A DNA stretch of 45,847 nt from Haemophilus sp. CCUG 60358 (GTDB taxonomy: Bacteria > Pseudomonadota > Gammaproteobacteria > Enterobacterales > Pasteurellaceae): NCBI RefSeq assembly GCF_001679485.1, contig NZ_LZOZ01000012.1:69939-115785 (forward strand). The letters are read 5' to 3'. Each line of letters starts with the position of its first letter. Position 1 is the first letter of the stretch. The notes under the pieces are model-generated. The model searched no databases, was not told where the DNA came from, and saw only the letters and a program-made list of their open reading frames with translations. A program made the translations under genes and the position numbers. Of the stretch, positions 9,014-17,494 are shown piece after piece.

Positions 9014-9189
9014 TTAAACTATTAAGTATTCGTTAAGCCCTTTTTCTAGCTCAATTGCATGACGTTGTCCGTATTGAAAGGTCACTACTTCGACATTTTC
9101 TTTGCCGAATTCTGCGATGACCTGAAATAGGCAAGTTGTGGAGTCTTGGCCGCCTGAAAAAATCACAAGGGCTTTTTATTTTGTTGCAT
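9014..9189 (-). pseudogene. queC: queC remnant (truncated and frameshifted)
   Basis: From about 9171 down to 9040 the minus strand encodes [20 protein letters not shown], then [22 protein letters not shown]. That is the N-terminal PP-loop part of QueC, the enzyme that makes preQ0 with ATP. The ATG at 9189 is out of frame: a single-base loss near 9170 puts MQQNK and ALVIF in different frames. After ELEK the sequence changes to GLNEYLIV and stops, so about three quarters of the protein is gone. It marks the right-hand border of the insertion; the matching left-hand border is at the queD/queE relic. Not functional. Confidence 0.85.
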
Positions 9190-9195
9190 AAACAT

Positions 9196-9253
9196 CCTTA
9201 GTTTTGTTTTCTCGTCAAATATTGACTAACCGTGGGAAAGTTTCGAACCACGG
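9196..9253 (-). promoter_or_regulatory. Candidate preQ1-I-like riboswitch in the old queC leader
   Basis: Reading the minus strand from 9253: stem CCGTGG, loop TTCGAAACTTTC, stem CCACGG, then an extra small hairpin (GTCAA-TAT-TTGAC), then the A-rich tail AAAACAAAACTAAGG, which holds the ribosome binding site just before the queC ATG. The GGTTCG...AAC..TCCC core and the A-rich tail ending in CTAAGG are the hallmarks of preQ1 class I aptamers, and the position before queC fits. The hairpin between stem and tail is not usual. Match to the family is from memory of its consensus. Confidence 0.55.
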
Positions 9254-9326
9254 AAAATGAAGAGAAAATAAGCGGTCAAATTTCTTGGGGCAGATCATCA
9301 TGATAACGGGGATTTTTTTGGACGTT

Positions 9327-10193
9327 TTATTGTTGCACTTGTTCCAAGCTATGTTTGATTGCGTCAGGAATTGAGCCACCGTGGTTTTTATTGGGAATGG
9401 AAATAAACGCCACGGAATTTCCTTGTTTGGTTAATATTTCCGCCAGTTGATGCGCATTGATTGTTCGCATTTGTTTCCGTTGATTAATACGCTGTAATTG
9501 CTCTTCAGTGATATTCGGATCCTGTTCAGGATGTTCTTCATAAGAGCCTAATGTAATCAGAATATGTGATGGTTTTTGGCTAATCCATGGCTCATTTTGA
9601 GGCAAAAATGAACCATTCCCCCACCAAAGAGAAGGGCTTGCCAATGTGTAATGTTGAAATAAATCCGGTTGATGGAAGAGCACGTATAATCCAAACAACC
9701 CACCAAAAGAATGGCCAAAGAAATATTGTTTTTCCTTATTGATATCGAAATGCTGTTCAATATAAGGCTTTACATCTTGTTGAATAAAACGTAGAAAATC
9801 AGCGGCTTTCCCTCCTTTGGCAAATTCAGCGCCTTCTACTGGAAAAGTGTAATCTCTCATTCGTTCCTCAATGACGTAAGCTTTATCAGATACATAACCG
9901 ATACCGACAATAAGAGGAAGCGGTTTATGAGGATTGACAGCATTCACTGCTATTGGAAATTGTGCATTGCCATCCAATGTGTAAAGTGCGGTCAGTTTTT
10001 GCGATGTTTTTGGTGGAACTGCAATAAACAAACGATAATGCTTGCCTTCAAAAGTAAAATCTTTTTCTTGAATTTGATACATTTTTTTCATGCTTTCTTG
10101 AATAGGAGGAATCTTAAAGTCGGGTTCTGCTTGCGTGCTTTGCGTAAATATCAGCAGGAAAAATAAAAAGGGTAAACGCAGAAATGAGAACAT
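9327..10193 (-). CDS. Exported alpha/beta-hydrolase esterase (IroE/Fes-like), Fur-regulated
   Basis: 288 residues with a signal peptide (FLRLPFLFFLLIFTQSTQA) and a putative esterase fold: nucleophile elbow GHSFGG (Ser162) and a C-terminal catalytic histidine in NKNHGGSIP (His271). ASPSLWWGNG is typical of the esterase-D/IroE family, whose members hydrolyse ester bonds in triscatecholate siderophores. Its promoter carries a Fur-like box, which supports a role in iron acquisition, probably periplasmic release of iron from a foreign siderophore. A general carboxylesterase role cannot be excluded. It is a single-gene unit between the queC stub and pckA. Confidence 0.8.
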   Translation of the reverse strand: MFSFLRLPFLFFLLIFTQSTQAEPDFKIPPIQESMKKMYQIQEKDFTFEGKHYRLFIAVPPKTSQKLTALYTLDGNAQFPIAVNAVNPHKPLPLIVGIGYVSDKAYVIEERMRDYTFPVEGAEFAKGGKAADFLRFIQQDVKPYIEQHFDINKEKQYFFGHSFGGLFGLYVLFHQPDLFQHYTLASPSLWWGNGSFLPQNEPWISQKPSHILITLGSYEEHPEQDPNITEEQLQRINQRKQMRTINAHQLAEILTKQGNSVAFISIPNKNHGGSIPDAIKHSLEQVQQ

Positions 10194-10212
10194 GGTTATC
10201 CGGTCTTAATTT

Positions 10213-10231
10213 GAGAATGGTTATCACTATA
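10213..10231 (-). promoter_or_regulatory. Fur box upstream of the esterase gene
   Basis: GAGAATGGTTATCACTATA matches 14 of 19 positions of the consensus Fur box GATAATGATAATCATTATC. It lies 20-38 bases upstream of the esterase ATG, where a bound repressor would block transcription in iron-rich cells. Confidence 0.65.
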
Positions 10232-10323
10232 TAGTAAAAGTAAAGGTGAAATCAACCGCACTTCATCTTGGCTCCCAAAAACACCCTAAAAATAGGTAGA
10301 AATTTTCAATGAATGTTCAAAAA

Positions 10324-10373
10324 TTTGATCTAGTTAACATTTTTTTTCTGGCAATTCCCCTACAATATCTGCA
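10324..10373 (+). promoter_or_regulatory. pckA promoter with class II-type CRP site
   Basis: TTTGA-TCTAGT-TAACA (10324-10339) matches 8 of 10 core CRP positions. A -10 TACAAT lies at 10361-10366, giving a start near 10373 and a CRP centre near -41.5, the spacing of class II CRP promoters. There is no clear -35. This fits activation of gluconeogenesis on poor carbon sources. Confidence 0.6.
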
Positions 10374-10407
10374 GGAAAACTTTTAAACTTTAATCAAGAG
10401 GTGAACT

Positions 10408-12024
10408 ATGACTGACATTAAAAATGTAATTAAAGAACTTGAAGCCATTGGTATTCATGATGTAAAAGAAGTGGTTTATAACCCAAGCTATGAACAACTT
10501 TTTGAAGAAGAAACCAAACCTGGCTTAGAAGGCTTTGAAAAAGGTACACTTACCACAACTGGAGCGGTGGCTGTTGATACTGGGATCTTTACCGGTCGTT
10601 CGCCGAAAGATAAATACATCGTTTTAGATGATACCACAAAAGATACTGTGTGGTGGACTTCTGATGTGGCGAAAAACGATAACAAACCAATGACTCAAGA
10701 AACTTGGTCAAGCTTGAAAGGTCTTGTGACTAAACAACTTTCTGGTAAACGTTTATTCGTGGTTGATGGTTTCTGTGGCGCAAGTGAACAAGACCGTATC
10801 GCAGTACGTATTGTGACTGAAGTAGCATGGCAAGCACACTTTGTGAAAAATATGTTCATTCGTCCTACAGAAGAACAATTAAAAACCTTTAAACCTGATT
10901 TCGTGGTAATGAATGGTTCTAAATGCACCAACCCGAACTGGAAAGAACAAGGTTTGAACTCTGAAAACTTCGTTGCATTCAACTTAACTGAGCGTATCCA
11001 ATTAATCGGTGGTACTTGGTACGGCGGCGAAATGAAGAAAGGTATGTTCTCAATGATGAACTACTTCCTACCACTTAAAGGTGTAGGTGCAATGCACTGT
11101 TCTGCTAACGTAGGTAAAGACGGTGATGTAGCAATCTTCTTCGGTTTATCAGGTACAGGTAAAACCACACTTTCTACCGATCCAAAACGTGAATTAATTG
11201 GTGACGATGAGCACGGTTGGGATGATGTAGGTATCTTCAACTTTGAAGGTGGTTGTTACGCGAAAACTATCCATCTTTCTGAAGAAAATGAGCCAGATAT
11301 CTACCGTGCAATCCGTCGTGATGCATTATTAGAAAACGTGGTGGTTCGTGCAGATGGTTCAGTTGATTTCGATGATGGTTCTAAAACAGAAAATACTCGT
11401 GTGTCTTACCCAATTTATCACATTGATAATATTGTTAAACCAGTATCTCGTGCAGGTCACGCAACGAAAGTAATTTTCTTAACTGCGGATGCATTCGGTG
11501 TGTTACCTCCAGTGTCTAAATTGACACCAGAGCAAACCAAATACTACTTCTTATCTGGTTTCACTGCTAAATTAGCTGGTACAGAGCGTGGTATTACTGA
11601 GCCAACTCCAACTTTCTCAGCATGTTTCGGTGCAGCGTTCTTAACTCTCCACCCAACACAATATGCTCAAGTATTAGTCAAACGTATGCAAGCTGCTGGT
11701 GCAGAAGCGTATTTAGTTAATACTGGTTGGAACGGTACGGGTAAACGTATCTCAATTAAAGATACTCGTGGTATTATCGATGCAATCTTAGATGGTTCTA
11801 TAGAAAAAGCTGAAATGGGTGAGTTACCAATCTTTAACTTAGCGATTCCAAAAGCATTACCTGGTGTAGATCCTGCGATCCTAGACCCTCGTGATACTTA
11901 TGCTGATAAAGCTCAATGGCAAGCTAAAGCTGAAGATCTTGCAGGTCGTTTCGTGAAAAACTTCGAAAAATATGCGACTAATGCAGAAGGTAAAGCACTT
12001 ATCGCAGCGGGTCCAAAAGCTTAA
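10408..12024 (+). CDS. pckA: Phosphoenolpyruvate carboxykinase (ATP)
   Basis: 538 residues, the usual length. It catalyses oxaloacetate + ATP to PEP + CO2 + ADP, the first step of gluconeogenesis; in capnophilic Pasteurellaceae it can also run in the CO2-fixing direction towards succinate. Visible motifs are [10 protein letters not shown], the substrate-binding [22 protein letters not shown] region, the kinase-specific P-loop [11 protein letters not shown], and the metal/ATP-binding LIGDDEHGW. The ATG follows AGAGGTG. It is a single-gene unit with a probable CRP promoter and a strong paired-uptake-signal terminator. Confidence 0.97.
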   Translation: MTDIKNVIKELEAIGIHDVKEVVYNPSYEQLFEEETKPGLEGFEKGTLTTTGAVAVDTGIFTGRSPKDKYIVLDDTTKDTVWWTSDVAKNDNKPMTQETWSSLKGLVTKQLSGKRLFVVDGFCGASEQDRIAVRIVTEVAWQAHFVKNMFIRPTEEQLKTFKPDFVVMNGSKCTNPNWKEQGLNSENFVAFNLTERIQLIGGTWYGGEMKKGMFSMMNYFLPLKGVGAMHCSANVGKDGDVAIFFGLSGTGKTTLSTDPKRELIGDDEHGWDDVGIFNFEGGCYAKTIHLSEENEPDIYRAIRRDALLENVVVRADGSVDFDDGSKTENTRVSYPIYHIDNIVKPVSRAGHATKVIFLTADAFGVLPPVSKLTPEQTKYYFLSGFTAKLAGTERGITEPTPTFSACFGAAFLTLHPTQYAQVLVKRMQAAGAEAYLVNTGWNGTGKRISIKDTRGIIDAILDGSIEKAEMGELPIFNLAIPKALPGVDPAILDPRDTYADKAQWQAKAEDLAGRFVKNFEKYATNAEGKALIAAGPKA

Positions 12025-12063
12025 TTAGATAAACAGTATCTAATTAAACATCTCTAAAAATAG

Positions 12064-12100
12064 CCGCACTTTGGTTTTTAAATCAAAGTGCGGTTTTCTT
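12064..12100 (+). terminator. pckA terminator made of inverted uptake signals
   Basis: CCGCACTTTG (12064-12073) and CAAAGTGCGG (12084-12093) form a 10-base stem with a T-rich tail. Each arm carries a core Haemophilus uptake sequence, the well-known dual use in this family. The convergent gene at 12137-12583 may share it. Confidence 0.85.
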
Positions 12101-12136
12101 TTAAACATTCAGTGCATTTTTTGCCGCAGTGTAGTT

Positions 12137-12583
12137 TTAGTTTTTGGTTTCAGTGGAGGCTAATGCGCCACCAAGCCATCCATTTGGATTATCAGGGAAT
12201 TGCTTTTGCAATTGGGAATAGAATGCAACGGCACGGTCGTATTGTTTTTCATTTCGAGCGGCTTTGCCTAAATTTTCCAGTTCATTTTGGGAAAATTGCG
12301 CTGGTGCGCAGCTTTCGCAAAGTGAAAGTACTTTAGCGGATTGATTCGTCCTCAGATAGAGTGTAATTAAATCATCGCGCACTTTCACATCGTGCGTCCC
12401 CTTAAATAAGGCCTCAAGTTTTGGAATAGCTTGATTTAATTGGGCCTCTCCTTGACGAGAGAAAATGATGATATTTTCTCGTTCGGTATCAATAGAGGAA
12501 TTTTGGGCATAGGCAAGCTGTACTACTGAGGTGCTGATACCTACTAATAGCACTGCCTTAAAGACATGGGATAGAGACTTCAT
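12137..12583 (-). pseudogene. Truncated TPR protein, resembles N-terminus of PgaA
   Basis: 148 codons. A signal peptide ends LAYAQNSS, followed by tetratricopeptide-like helices: a VRDDLITLYLRTNQ repeat and an ELENLGKAARNEKQYDRAVAFYSQLQKQFPDNPNGWLG repeat. The order and spacing resemble the N-terminal TPR domain of PgaA, the outer-membrane porin that exports poly-beta-1,6-GlcNAc, which is normally around 800 residues. The frame stops right after the second repeat, and no pgaB, pgaC or pgaD follows. I read it as a stub left by deletion of a biofilm-polysaccharide operon, but a short stand-alone periplasmic TPR protein is possible. Confidence 0.5.
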
Positions 12584-12735
12584 ATTAACTTCTACTATGT
12601 TTAATTATAATTATTTATTGTGGACTCCATATTTATGACAATGTAAGGAAAGTATAAGTTTCGTAAAGTGGTCCGACCTCAAGTTGAGCTATAAAAAGTA
12701 TTAGTTATGTATAACATCGAGTGTTTTAGGTGAAA

Positions 12736-12769
12736 AAATAGGCATTTTAGTAAAATAAAACGCCTATTT
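12736..12769 (-). terminator. Terminator of the fecBCDE operon
   Basis: AAATAGGC and GCCTATTT enclose a further T/A-rich partial stem; on the minus strand a T run follows. It lies about 25 bases past the fecE stop. The rest of 12584-12793 holds nothing else I can recognise. Confidence 0.75.
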
Positions 12770-12793
12770 GATATTTAGAGAAGTGATTGAAAG

Positions 12794-13561
12794 TTATTTC
12801 AAAATAAACATCGGTGTGTTACTGATAGGATCACGATAAATGATGACATCCAAATCAAACACATCCTTCAGCAACTCTTCGGTCATCACTTCATCGGGCG
12901 TACCTTGTGCCATCACGGCACCTTTTTTCATCACGACTAAATAATCGCAATAGCGGCAGGCTTGGTTGAGATCATGCAACACCGTAATCACGGTTTTACC
13001 GTTTTGTTGCATTTGTCGCATCATGCCCATGAGTTCAGCTTGGCGGTTTAAATCTAGATAAGTAGTCGGCTCATCGAGTAGCACTAATTCAGCATCTTGC
13101 GCAAGTGTCATAGCTAAAAATACCCGTTGTTGCTGACCACCAGATAAATCGGAAACTAACTGTTCGGCGAGTTCGGCAGTTTGTGTTTGCGCCATCGCCC
13201 AATTAACCAATTCTTCATCTTTTTGGCTAAGTTTGCCCCAAAGATTTAAGTAAGGCGAACGTCCGTAGGCGATCAATTCGCGCACTTTAATCCCTTCGGG
13301 TACCAAGTGTTGCTGCGGGAGAAAAGCCAATTCTTGGGCATATTCTTTAGGGGTTTTTTGCCAAATGTCCTTGCCTTTATGGGTGATTGAGCCTTGCTTT
13401 GGTTTGAGCAAGCGAGCTACCGCTTTTAATGTGGTGGACTTACAGCAACCATTTGGGCCGATTAATGCAATCACTTTATTTTTCGGGAATTTTAGCGACA
13501 GATTTTTAACCACGAGTTTATCTTGATAACCTAAAGATAAATTATTGATTTCAATGCTCAT
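12794..13561 (-). CDS. fecE: FecE-like ABC transporter ATPase with altered Walker A
   Basis: A 255-residue ATP-binding subunit of an iron-chelate importer (FecE/FepC/FhuC family). Signature LSGGQQQR, Walker B ELVLLDEPTTYLDL and the H-loop VLHDLNQACRYC are intact. The Walker A loop reads GPNGCCKST; the family has GPNGCGKST. Codon 40 is TGT (13442-13444 on the minus strand) instead of GGT, which puts Cys directly before the catalytic Lys41. That glycine is almost invariant in P-loops, so ATP binding is probably impaired unless this is a sequencing error. Last gene of fecBCDE; its ATG overlaps the fecD stop region. Confidence 0.9.
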   Translation of the reverse strand: MSIEINNLSLGYQDKLVVKNLSLKFPKNKVIALIGPNGCCKSTTLKAVARLLKPKQGSITHKGKDIWQKTPKEYAQELAFLPQQHLVPEGIKVRELIAYGRSPYLNLWGKLSQKDEELVNWAMAQTQTAELAEQLVSDLSGGQQQRVFLAMTLAQDAELVLLDEPTTYLDLNRQAELMGMMRQMQQNGKTVITVLHDLNQACRYCDYLVVMKKGAVMAQGTPDEVMTEELLKDVFDLDVIIYRDPISNTPMFILK

Positions 13562-14544
13562 TATTTAGTTCTCATCAATAAGTAGAAGAAATATGGCGCA
13601 CCAATAATTGCAGTCAGAATGCCCGCTGGTAATTCAGTTGGTGGGTCAATCACCCGCGCCAAAATATCCGAAAGTTGTAATAAGAGGGCGCCAATAATCA
13701 AGGCTGCCGGTAATAGGGTGCGATGTCTGCCGCCGACTAAACGACGGGCAAGATGCGGAGCAACCAAGCCTAAAAAGGCAATCGGACCACAAATTGCCAC
13801 GGCTGTAGTGGAAAGAGCTACCGCTAACACTAAAACGCTAATTTGCACTTTATTTACGGTTACGCCCAAGGTGGAGGCTTTGTTTTCACCTAAACCAAGG
13901 GTGTCGAGATCGCGACAGAAAATAAATGGCAAGGGCAGCAATACCACTAACCATGGTAATACCACATTTAAATAAGACCAGCTGCGTCCCCATAGACTGC
14001 CTGTGAGCCATAACATCGCGGTATTGATCTCGACTGGATTAGTAAGCATCAGATAATGACTGATGGCTGCCCACAATGCGGATAGTGCGACCCCAATGAT
14101 TGCCATTTTGATAGGGCGGAAGTTAAAACCGCATACGATCCATAAAATGACAAAAGAGAGCACGCCGCCTAAAAAGGCAAAAATTGGCATCCAGTAAAAT
14201 GCCAAGTTTGGCAAGAACATCAATACTGAAACAGCAACCAACCCAGCCGCGTTGTTAATCCCTAAAATATCGGGAGAGGCAAGTGGATTACGTACCACGC
14301 TTTGCACTAACACACCAGAAATTGCTAAGGCTCCGCCTAATAAAATCGCTAACACTGCACGGGGTAGGCGATATTCCATCAAGGTAAAATAGTTTTTATC
14401 GTCAGGCTGAAAGGCCGCCCAAATTTCCTCAAAGGAAAGCGTATAAGTGCCAAGGCGAATACTCAACCCAAAGAGTAGTAACATCAGACTAAGCGTGATG
14501 ACATAAAAGCCGATAGCGCGAAAAGATACATGAGAGGTTCGCAT
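13561..14544 (-). CDS. fecD: FecD-like iron-chelate permease
   Basis: A 327-residue inner-membrane permease of the FecCD/BtuC family with about nine to ten membrane helices. It has the conserved VQSVVRNPLASPDILGINNAAG region and the PIAFLGLVAPHLARRLVGG cytoplasmic loop that docks on the ATPase. It forms the channel with FecC for import of a ferric chelate, by similarity ferric citrate. Start and stop overlap those of the neighbours by a base, typical of a tightly coupled operon. Confidence 0.92.
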   Translation of the reverse strand: MRTSHVSFRAIGFYVITLSLMLLLFGLSIRLGTYTLSFEEIWAAFQPDDKNYFTLMEYRLPRAVLAILLGGALAISGVLVQSVVRNPLASPDILGINNAAGLVAVSVLMFLPNLAFYWMPIFAFLGGVLSFVILWIVCGFNFRPIKMAIIGVALSALWAAISHYLMLTNPVEINTAMLWLTGSLWGRSWSYLNVVLPWLVVLLPLPFIFCRDLDTLGLGENKASTLGVTVNKVQISVLVLAVALSTTAVAICGPIAFLGLVAPHLARRLVGGRHRTLLPAALIIGALLLQLSDILARVIDPPTELPAGILTAIIGAPYFFYLLMRTK

Positions 14545-15533
14545 TAGTGTCTTCCTCTGGCAAATAATACAAAGACTGGGGCACCGATTAAGGCAAGTAC
14601 CGCACCAGCAGGCACTTCGCTAGGGAAGTTGACCGCGCGGGCAATGGTATCTGCAGCCAGCATTAAAATTGCGCCGAGTAACATCGCCATAGGGAGCGAT
14701 TTTCGCAAGTCATAACCAATCCAATAGCGAGCAAGATGGGGCACGAGTAAGCCAATAAAGGCCACGGGGCCGGCAACACTTACGCTTGAACCTACAATCA
14801 ATAACGCCATGATGTTTGCGTACCAACGTAAACGGAAGAGATTGATGCCTAGTGAACGAGCGGATTCATCGCTTAAATTGAGTAAATTCAAACGGCTGGC
14901 AAAAAACAGGCAGAAAAGTGCGGTCAAAATAAAGAACGGAAATAACGTCAATAATTCATTCCAACGGGCATGTGCAATGCCACCAGCTAGCCAACTCATA
15001 ATACCGAAGGCATGATCTTCCGCGATAATCAGCACCAATTTCGTGAGCGCTGCACACAGTAGTGATACAGCAATCCCCGCTAAAATCACCCGGCTACGAT
15101 CCCCACTGTTGTCTTTCCATCCGTTGCTGATCAGCATCACCACAAACCAACTCAGACCGCCACCGATACTAGCCACTAAAGCAATGCTATAACCAGAAAG
15201 AATCAAGGGGCTAAACGCACTGGCGGTTACCATGGCAAGACTGGCTCCTGAGTTCACGCTAAGTAGTGTAGGTGAGGCCAGTGGATTGCGCGTAATGGTT
15301 TGTAATAAGGCCCCCGCCACCGCAAGATTGGCACCTAAAATCATGCCAACTAATGCGCGCGGTAAGCGTAAATCGGTTACCGTAATTTTGGCCATTTCAT
15401 CGCCATCGGGGAGGAACGCTTGTAAAGCTGCAAGCGGTCGAATTTCGATGGGATAATACAAAAACAGGCTTCCCCATAATAGGAAAGCCAGAATGATAAG
15501 GGGGAGTCCCCAACGGAAAGTGGACTTCATCAT
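14544..15533 (-). CDS. fecC: FecC-like iron-chelate permease
   Basis: 329 residues, a paralogue of the next gene in the same permease family. Visible landmarks are LQTITRNPLASPTLLSVNSGAS, a central membrane region, the ATPase-docking loop GPVAFIGLLVPHLARYWIG, and the final FPSEVPAGAVLALIGAPVF. It pairs with FecD to form the inner-membrane channel. It starts where fecB ends, so translation is probably coupled. An uptake signal (AAGTGCGGT) lies inside the gene near 14917, consistent with a long-resident gene. Confidence 0.92.
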   Translation of the reverse strand: MMKSTFRWGLPLIILAFLLWGSLFLYYPIEIRPLAALQAFLPDGDEMAKITVTDLRLPRALVGMILGANLAVAGALLQTITRNPLASPTLLSVNSGASLAMVTASAFSPLILSGYSIALVASIGGGLSWFVVMLISNGWKDNSGDRSRVILAGIAVSLLCAALTKLVLIIAEDHAFGIMSWLAGGIAHARWNELLTLFPFFILTALFCLFFASRLNLLNLSDESARSLGINLFRLRWYANIMALLIVGSSVSVAGPVAFIGLLVPHLARYWIGYDLRKSLPMAMLLGAILMLAADTIARAVNFPSEVPAGAVLALIGAPVFVLFARGRH

Positions 15534-16423
15534 TATTTTTGTTTCACGAAACCTTCAATTTGTTTTGCCATAATTTTGCTCGCTTCTAAGCCACGACCAC
15601 GAGCCCACATGTCGGCATCAACGCTGTAAACCTGGTTCGCTTTTACGGCAGGAATGGCTTTCCACAGTGGCTCAGCTTCCCATTTACGCGCAATACTTTC
15701 ATCACGATAATGGGCGATGAACAAGTATTCCGGTTTTTCCATTACTAATTGTTCAAGGTTGATTTCTACGAAAGCTTGATCACTATTGAGTTTAGTTGGG
15801 GCAAAACCTAATGTCGTTAAGAAACTACCCACATAGCCATTCGCATTTTGGATATTAAATTTATCTTCTCGGGAAGTACCAAATGAGGCTTTTTTGCCTT
15901 GTACACCTAGATTTTTTGCAATGTTGGCAATGTAATCATTATGTTCATTGATCTTCGCTTTCATTTCAGCGCTTTTACCCACTAAATCACCAATTTTCTG
16001 CGCAGTTTCAAGATTTTCTTGATAACTTTCATGACGGGAATCAAACATCACCGTTGGTGCAATTTTTTTCAATTCTTCAAATACTGCAGTATGGCGAGAT
16101 GGATCGGCAATAATTAAATCGGGTTTGAGAGATGCAATCACTTCAAGACTCGGTTGAGAACGCGTGCCAACGGATTGCCATGCAGCAATTTTTTCGCGCA
16201 CTTGCGGCAAAATACGATCGACTTTGTTGTCGTCAGCCACACCCACTGGGCTAACACCGACTTGGGCTAAAGCATCCACAAAAGAATATTCCAATGCCAC
16301 AACACGGCTTGGGGTTTTATCAAGGGTAAATTCACCTTTCGCATCTTTAATCGTCACGGCGCTAGCAAATGCAGATGCCATTAACAATGCGGAAGCTAAA
16401 GTAGTTTTGAATAATTTTTTCAT
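15533..16423 (-). CDS. fecB: FecB-like periplasmic iron-citrate-binding protein
   Basis: 296 residues with a signal peptide ending ASAFASA. The mature part closely follows E. coli FecB in its landmarks: ADDNKVDRILPQVRE, SVGTRSQPSLEVIASLKPDLIIADPSRH, FGTSREDKFN, IAHYRDESIARKWEAEPLW. It should capture Fe(III)-dicitrate in the periplasm and deliver it to FecCD. Neither the outer-membrane receptor fecA nor the sensor pair fecI-fecR is adjacent, so entry across the outer membrane depends on a gene elsewhere. A promoter with a Fur-like box lies upstream. Confidence 0.93.
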   Translation of the reverse strand: MKKLFKTTLASALLMASAFASAVTIKDAKGEFTLDKTPSRVVALEYSFVDALAQVGVSPVGVADDNKVDRILPQVREKIAAWQSVGTRSQPSLEVIASLKPDLIIADPSRHTAVFEELKKIAPTVMFDSRHESYQENLETAQKIGDLVGKSAEMKAKINEHNDYIANIAKNLGVQGKKASFGTSREDKFNIQNANGYVGSFLTTLGFAPTKLNSDQAFVEINLEQLVMEKPEYLFIAHYRDESIARKWEAEPLWKAIPAVKANQVYSVDADMWARGRGLEASKIMAKQIEGFVKQK

Positions 16424-16453
16424 GTTGTGTCCTCAATAATAAAAAGCATTTGG

Positions 16454-16491
16454 ATTATACATTCAAACAATGTTATTGAGAATAGTTGTAT
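16454..16491 (-). promoter_or_regulatory. fecB promoter with overlapping Fur-like box
   Basis: On the minus strand a -10 TATAAT (16459-16454) lies 17 bases after a weak -35 TTCTCA. The region 16477-16491 (TGAGAATAGTTGTAT on the plus strand) resembles a degenerate Fur 7-1-7 box and overlaps the -35, which would give iron repression of fecBCDE. Confidence 0.5.
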
Positions 16492-16514
16492 TTTAGCTAT
16501 TTGGTCGGATTTCT

Positions 16515-17381
16515 CTATTTTGCCCGCATTCTAGCAAGCAAGTTGACAGCGATAATGATGACTAATGAACCAATCCAGAAATTCAGACTAGGTACGTTAT
16601 CCCAGAAGAGCCAGTCACAGATGCTGGAGAAAATCACGCCAGTAAAAGCAAAAGGCGTAATGACATTTGCAGGCGCGTATTTAAAGGCGCGAGTCAATAA
16701 CAATTGGAAAATAAGACCGAATCCGCCCACTAAAAGTAGCAGAGTAAATCCATGTAATGTTGGCATTTTCCACTGCGTGATGAAAAAGAGTGGCAATAAA
16801 ATCGAGCCTAATAAGTGAAAGTAAAACACGATATTTTTAGGTGAGTTATGTTTATTGAGCTCTTGTAAGCTGATAAATGCCATGGCTGCTAGCACAGCAG
16901 CACCTAACGCATAGCCTACATGGATAGGGTTGATATTCATTGATCCGTTGGTCAGCATAATGATGGATACACCGATAAAACCCATAAAACTACAAGCTAA
17001 TACTTTTAATGGTGTTCTGACTTTAAAGAAAAACAGCAATAAAGGCACAAAAAGTGAGGACGTATTCATCAATAAAGTCGCAATGGAAATTGGTAAATAT
17101 TTAATCGCGTAAAAGGTTAACAACATACTGGCAATGCCGGCGAGATTACGCAAAACGAGAAACTTCCATTGCGACATATCAACTTTGAAATCTCCATCTT
17201 TAATTAAAAAAGGCAGGAGAAACACAAAACCAATAAAAAAACGGGAAAATAAAATTTCACTGGACGGTAATTCATCAGAGGCGTATTTTACAAATACGCC
17301 CATTAAGGCAATGCTGATGTAAGCTAACACCATACAAACAACAGCTTTTTGATAATTATTGCGGATATGTATGTTTGGCAT
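16515..17381 (-). CDS. EamA-family (DMT) membrane transporter
   Basis: About ten hydrophobic segments in two EamA repeats (roughly 15-140 and 155-285). The N-terminal repeat includes ALMGVFVKYASDELPSSEILFSRFFIGF, the usual DMT helix 1-2 pattern. The substrate cannot be told from sequence; relatives export amino acids or metabolites. I choose the ATG at 17381 (MPNIHIRNN), 288 residues, because AAGGA lies eight bases before it; an ATG five codons upstream (17396) would have no such site. It is a single gene between fecB and msrAB, with an uptake signal just upstream (17397). Confidence 0.85.
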   Translation of the reverse strand: MPNIHIRNNYQKAVVCMVLAYISIALMGVFVKYASDELPSSEILFSRFFIGFVFLLPFLIKDGDFKVDMSQWKFLVLRNLAGIASMLLTFYAIKYLPISIATLLMNTSSLFVPLLLFFFKVRTPLKVLACSFMGFIGVSIIMLTNGSMNINPIHVGYALGAAVLAAMAFISLQELNKHNSPKNIVFYFHLLGSILLPLFFITQWKMPTLHGFTLLLLVGGFGLIFQLLLTRAFKYAPANVITPFAFTGVIFSSICDWLFWDNVPSLNFWIGSLVIIIAVNLLARMRAK

Positions 17382-17494
17382 AAGGGTTCCTTGCATAAAG
17401 TGCGGTAAAAAATTGCCTTATTTTGTAAGAAAATGGGTTTCTCTTCGTCTAATGAAATGTAGGCTGAAGATATTTTCTATAATAAGGAAAGAAA

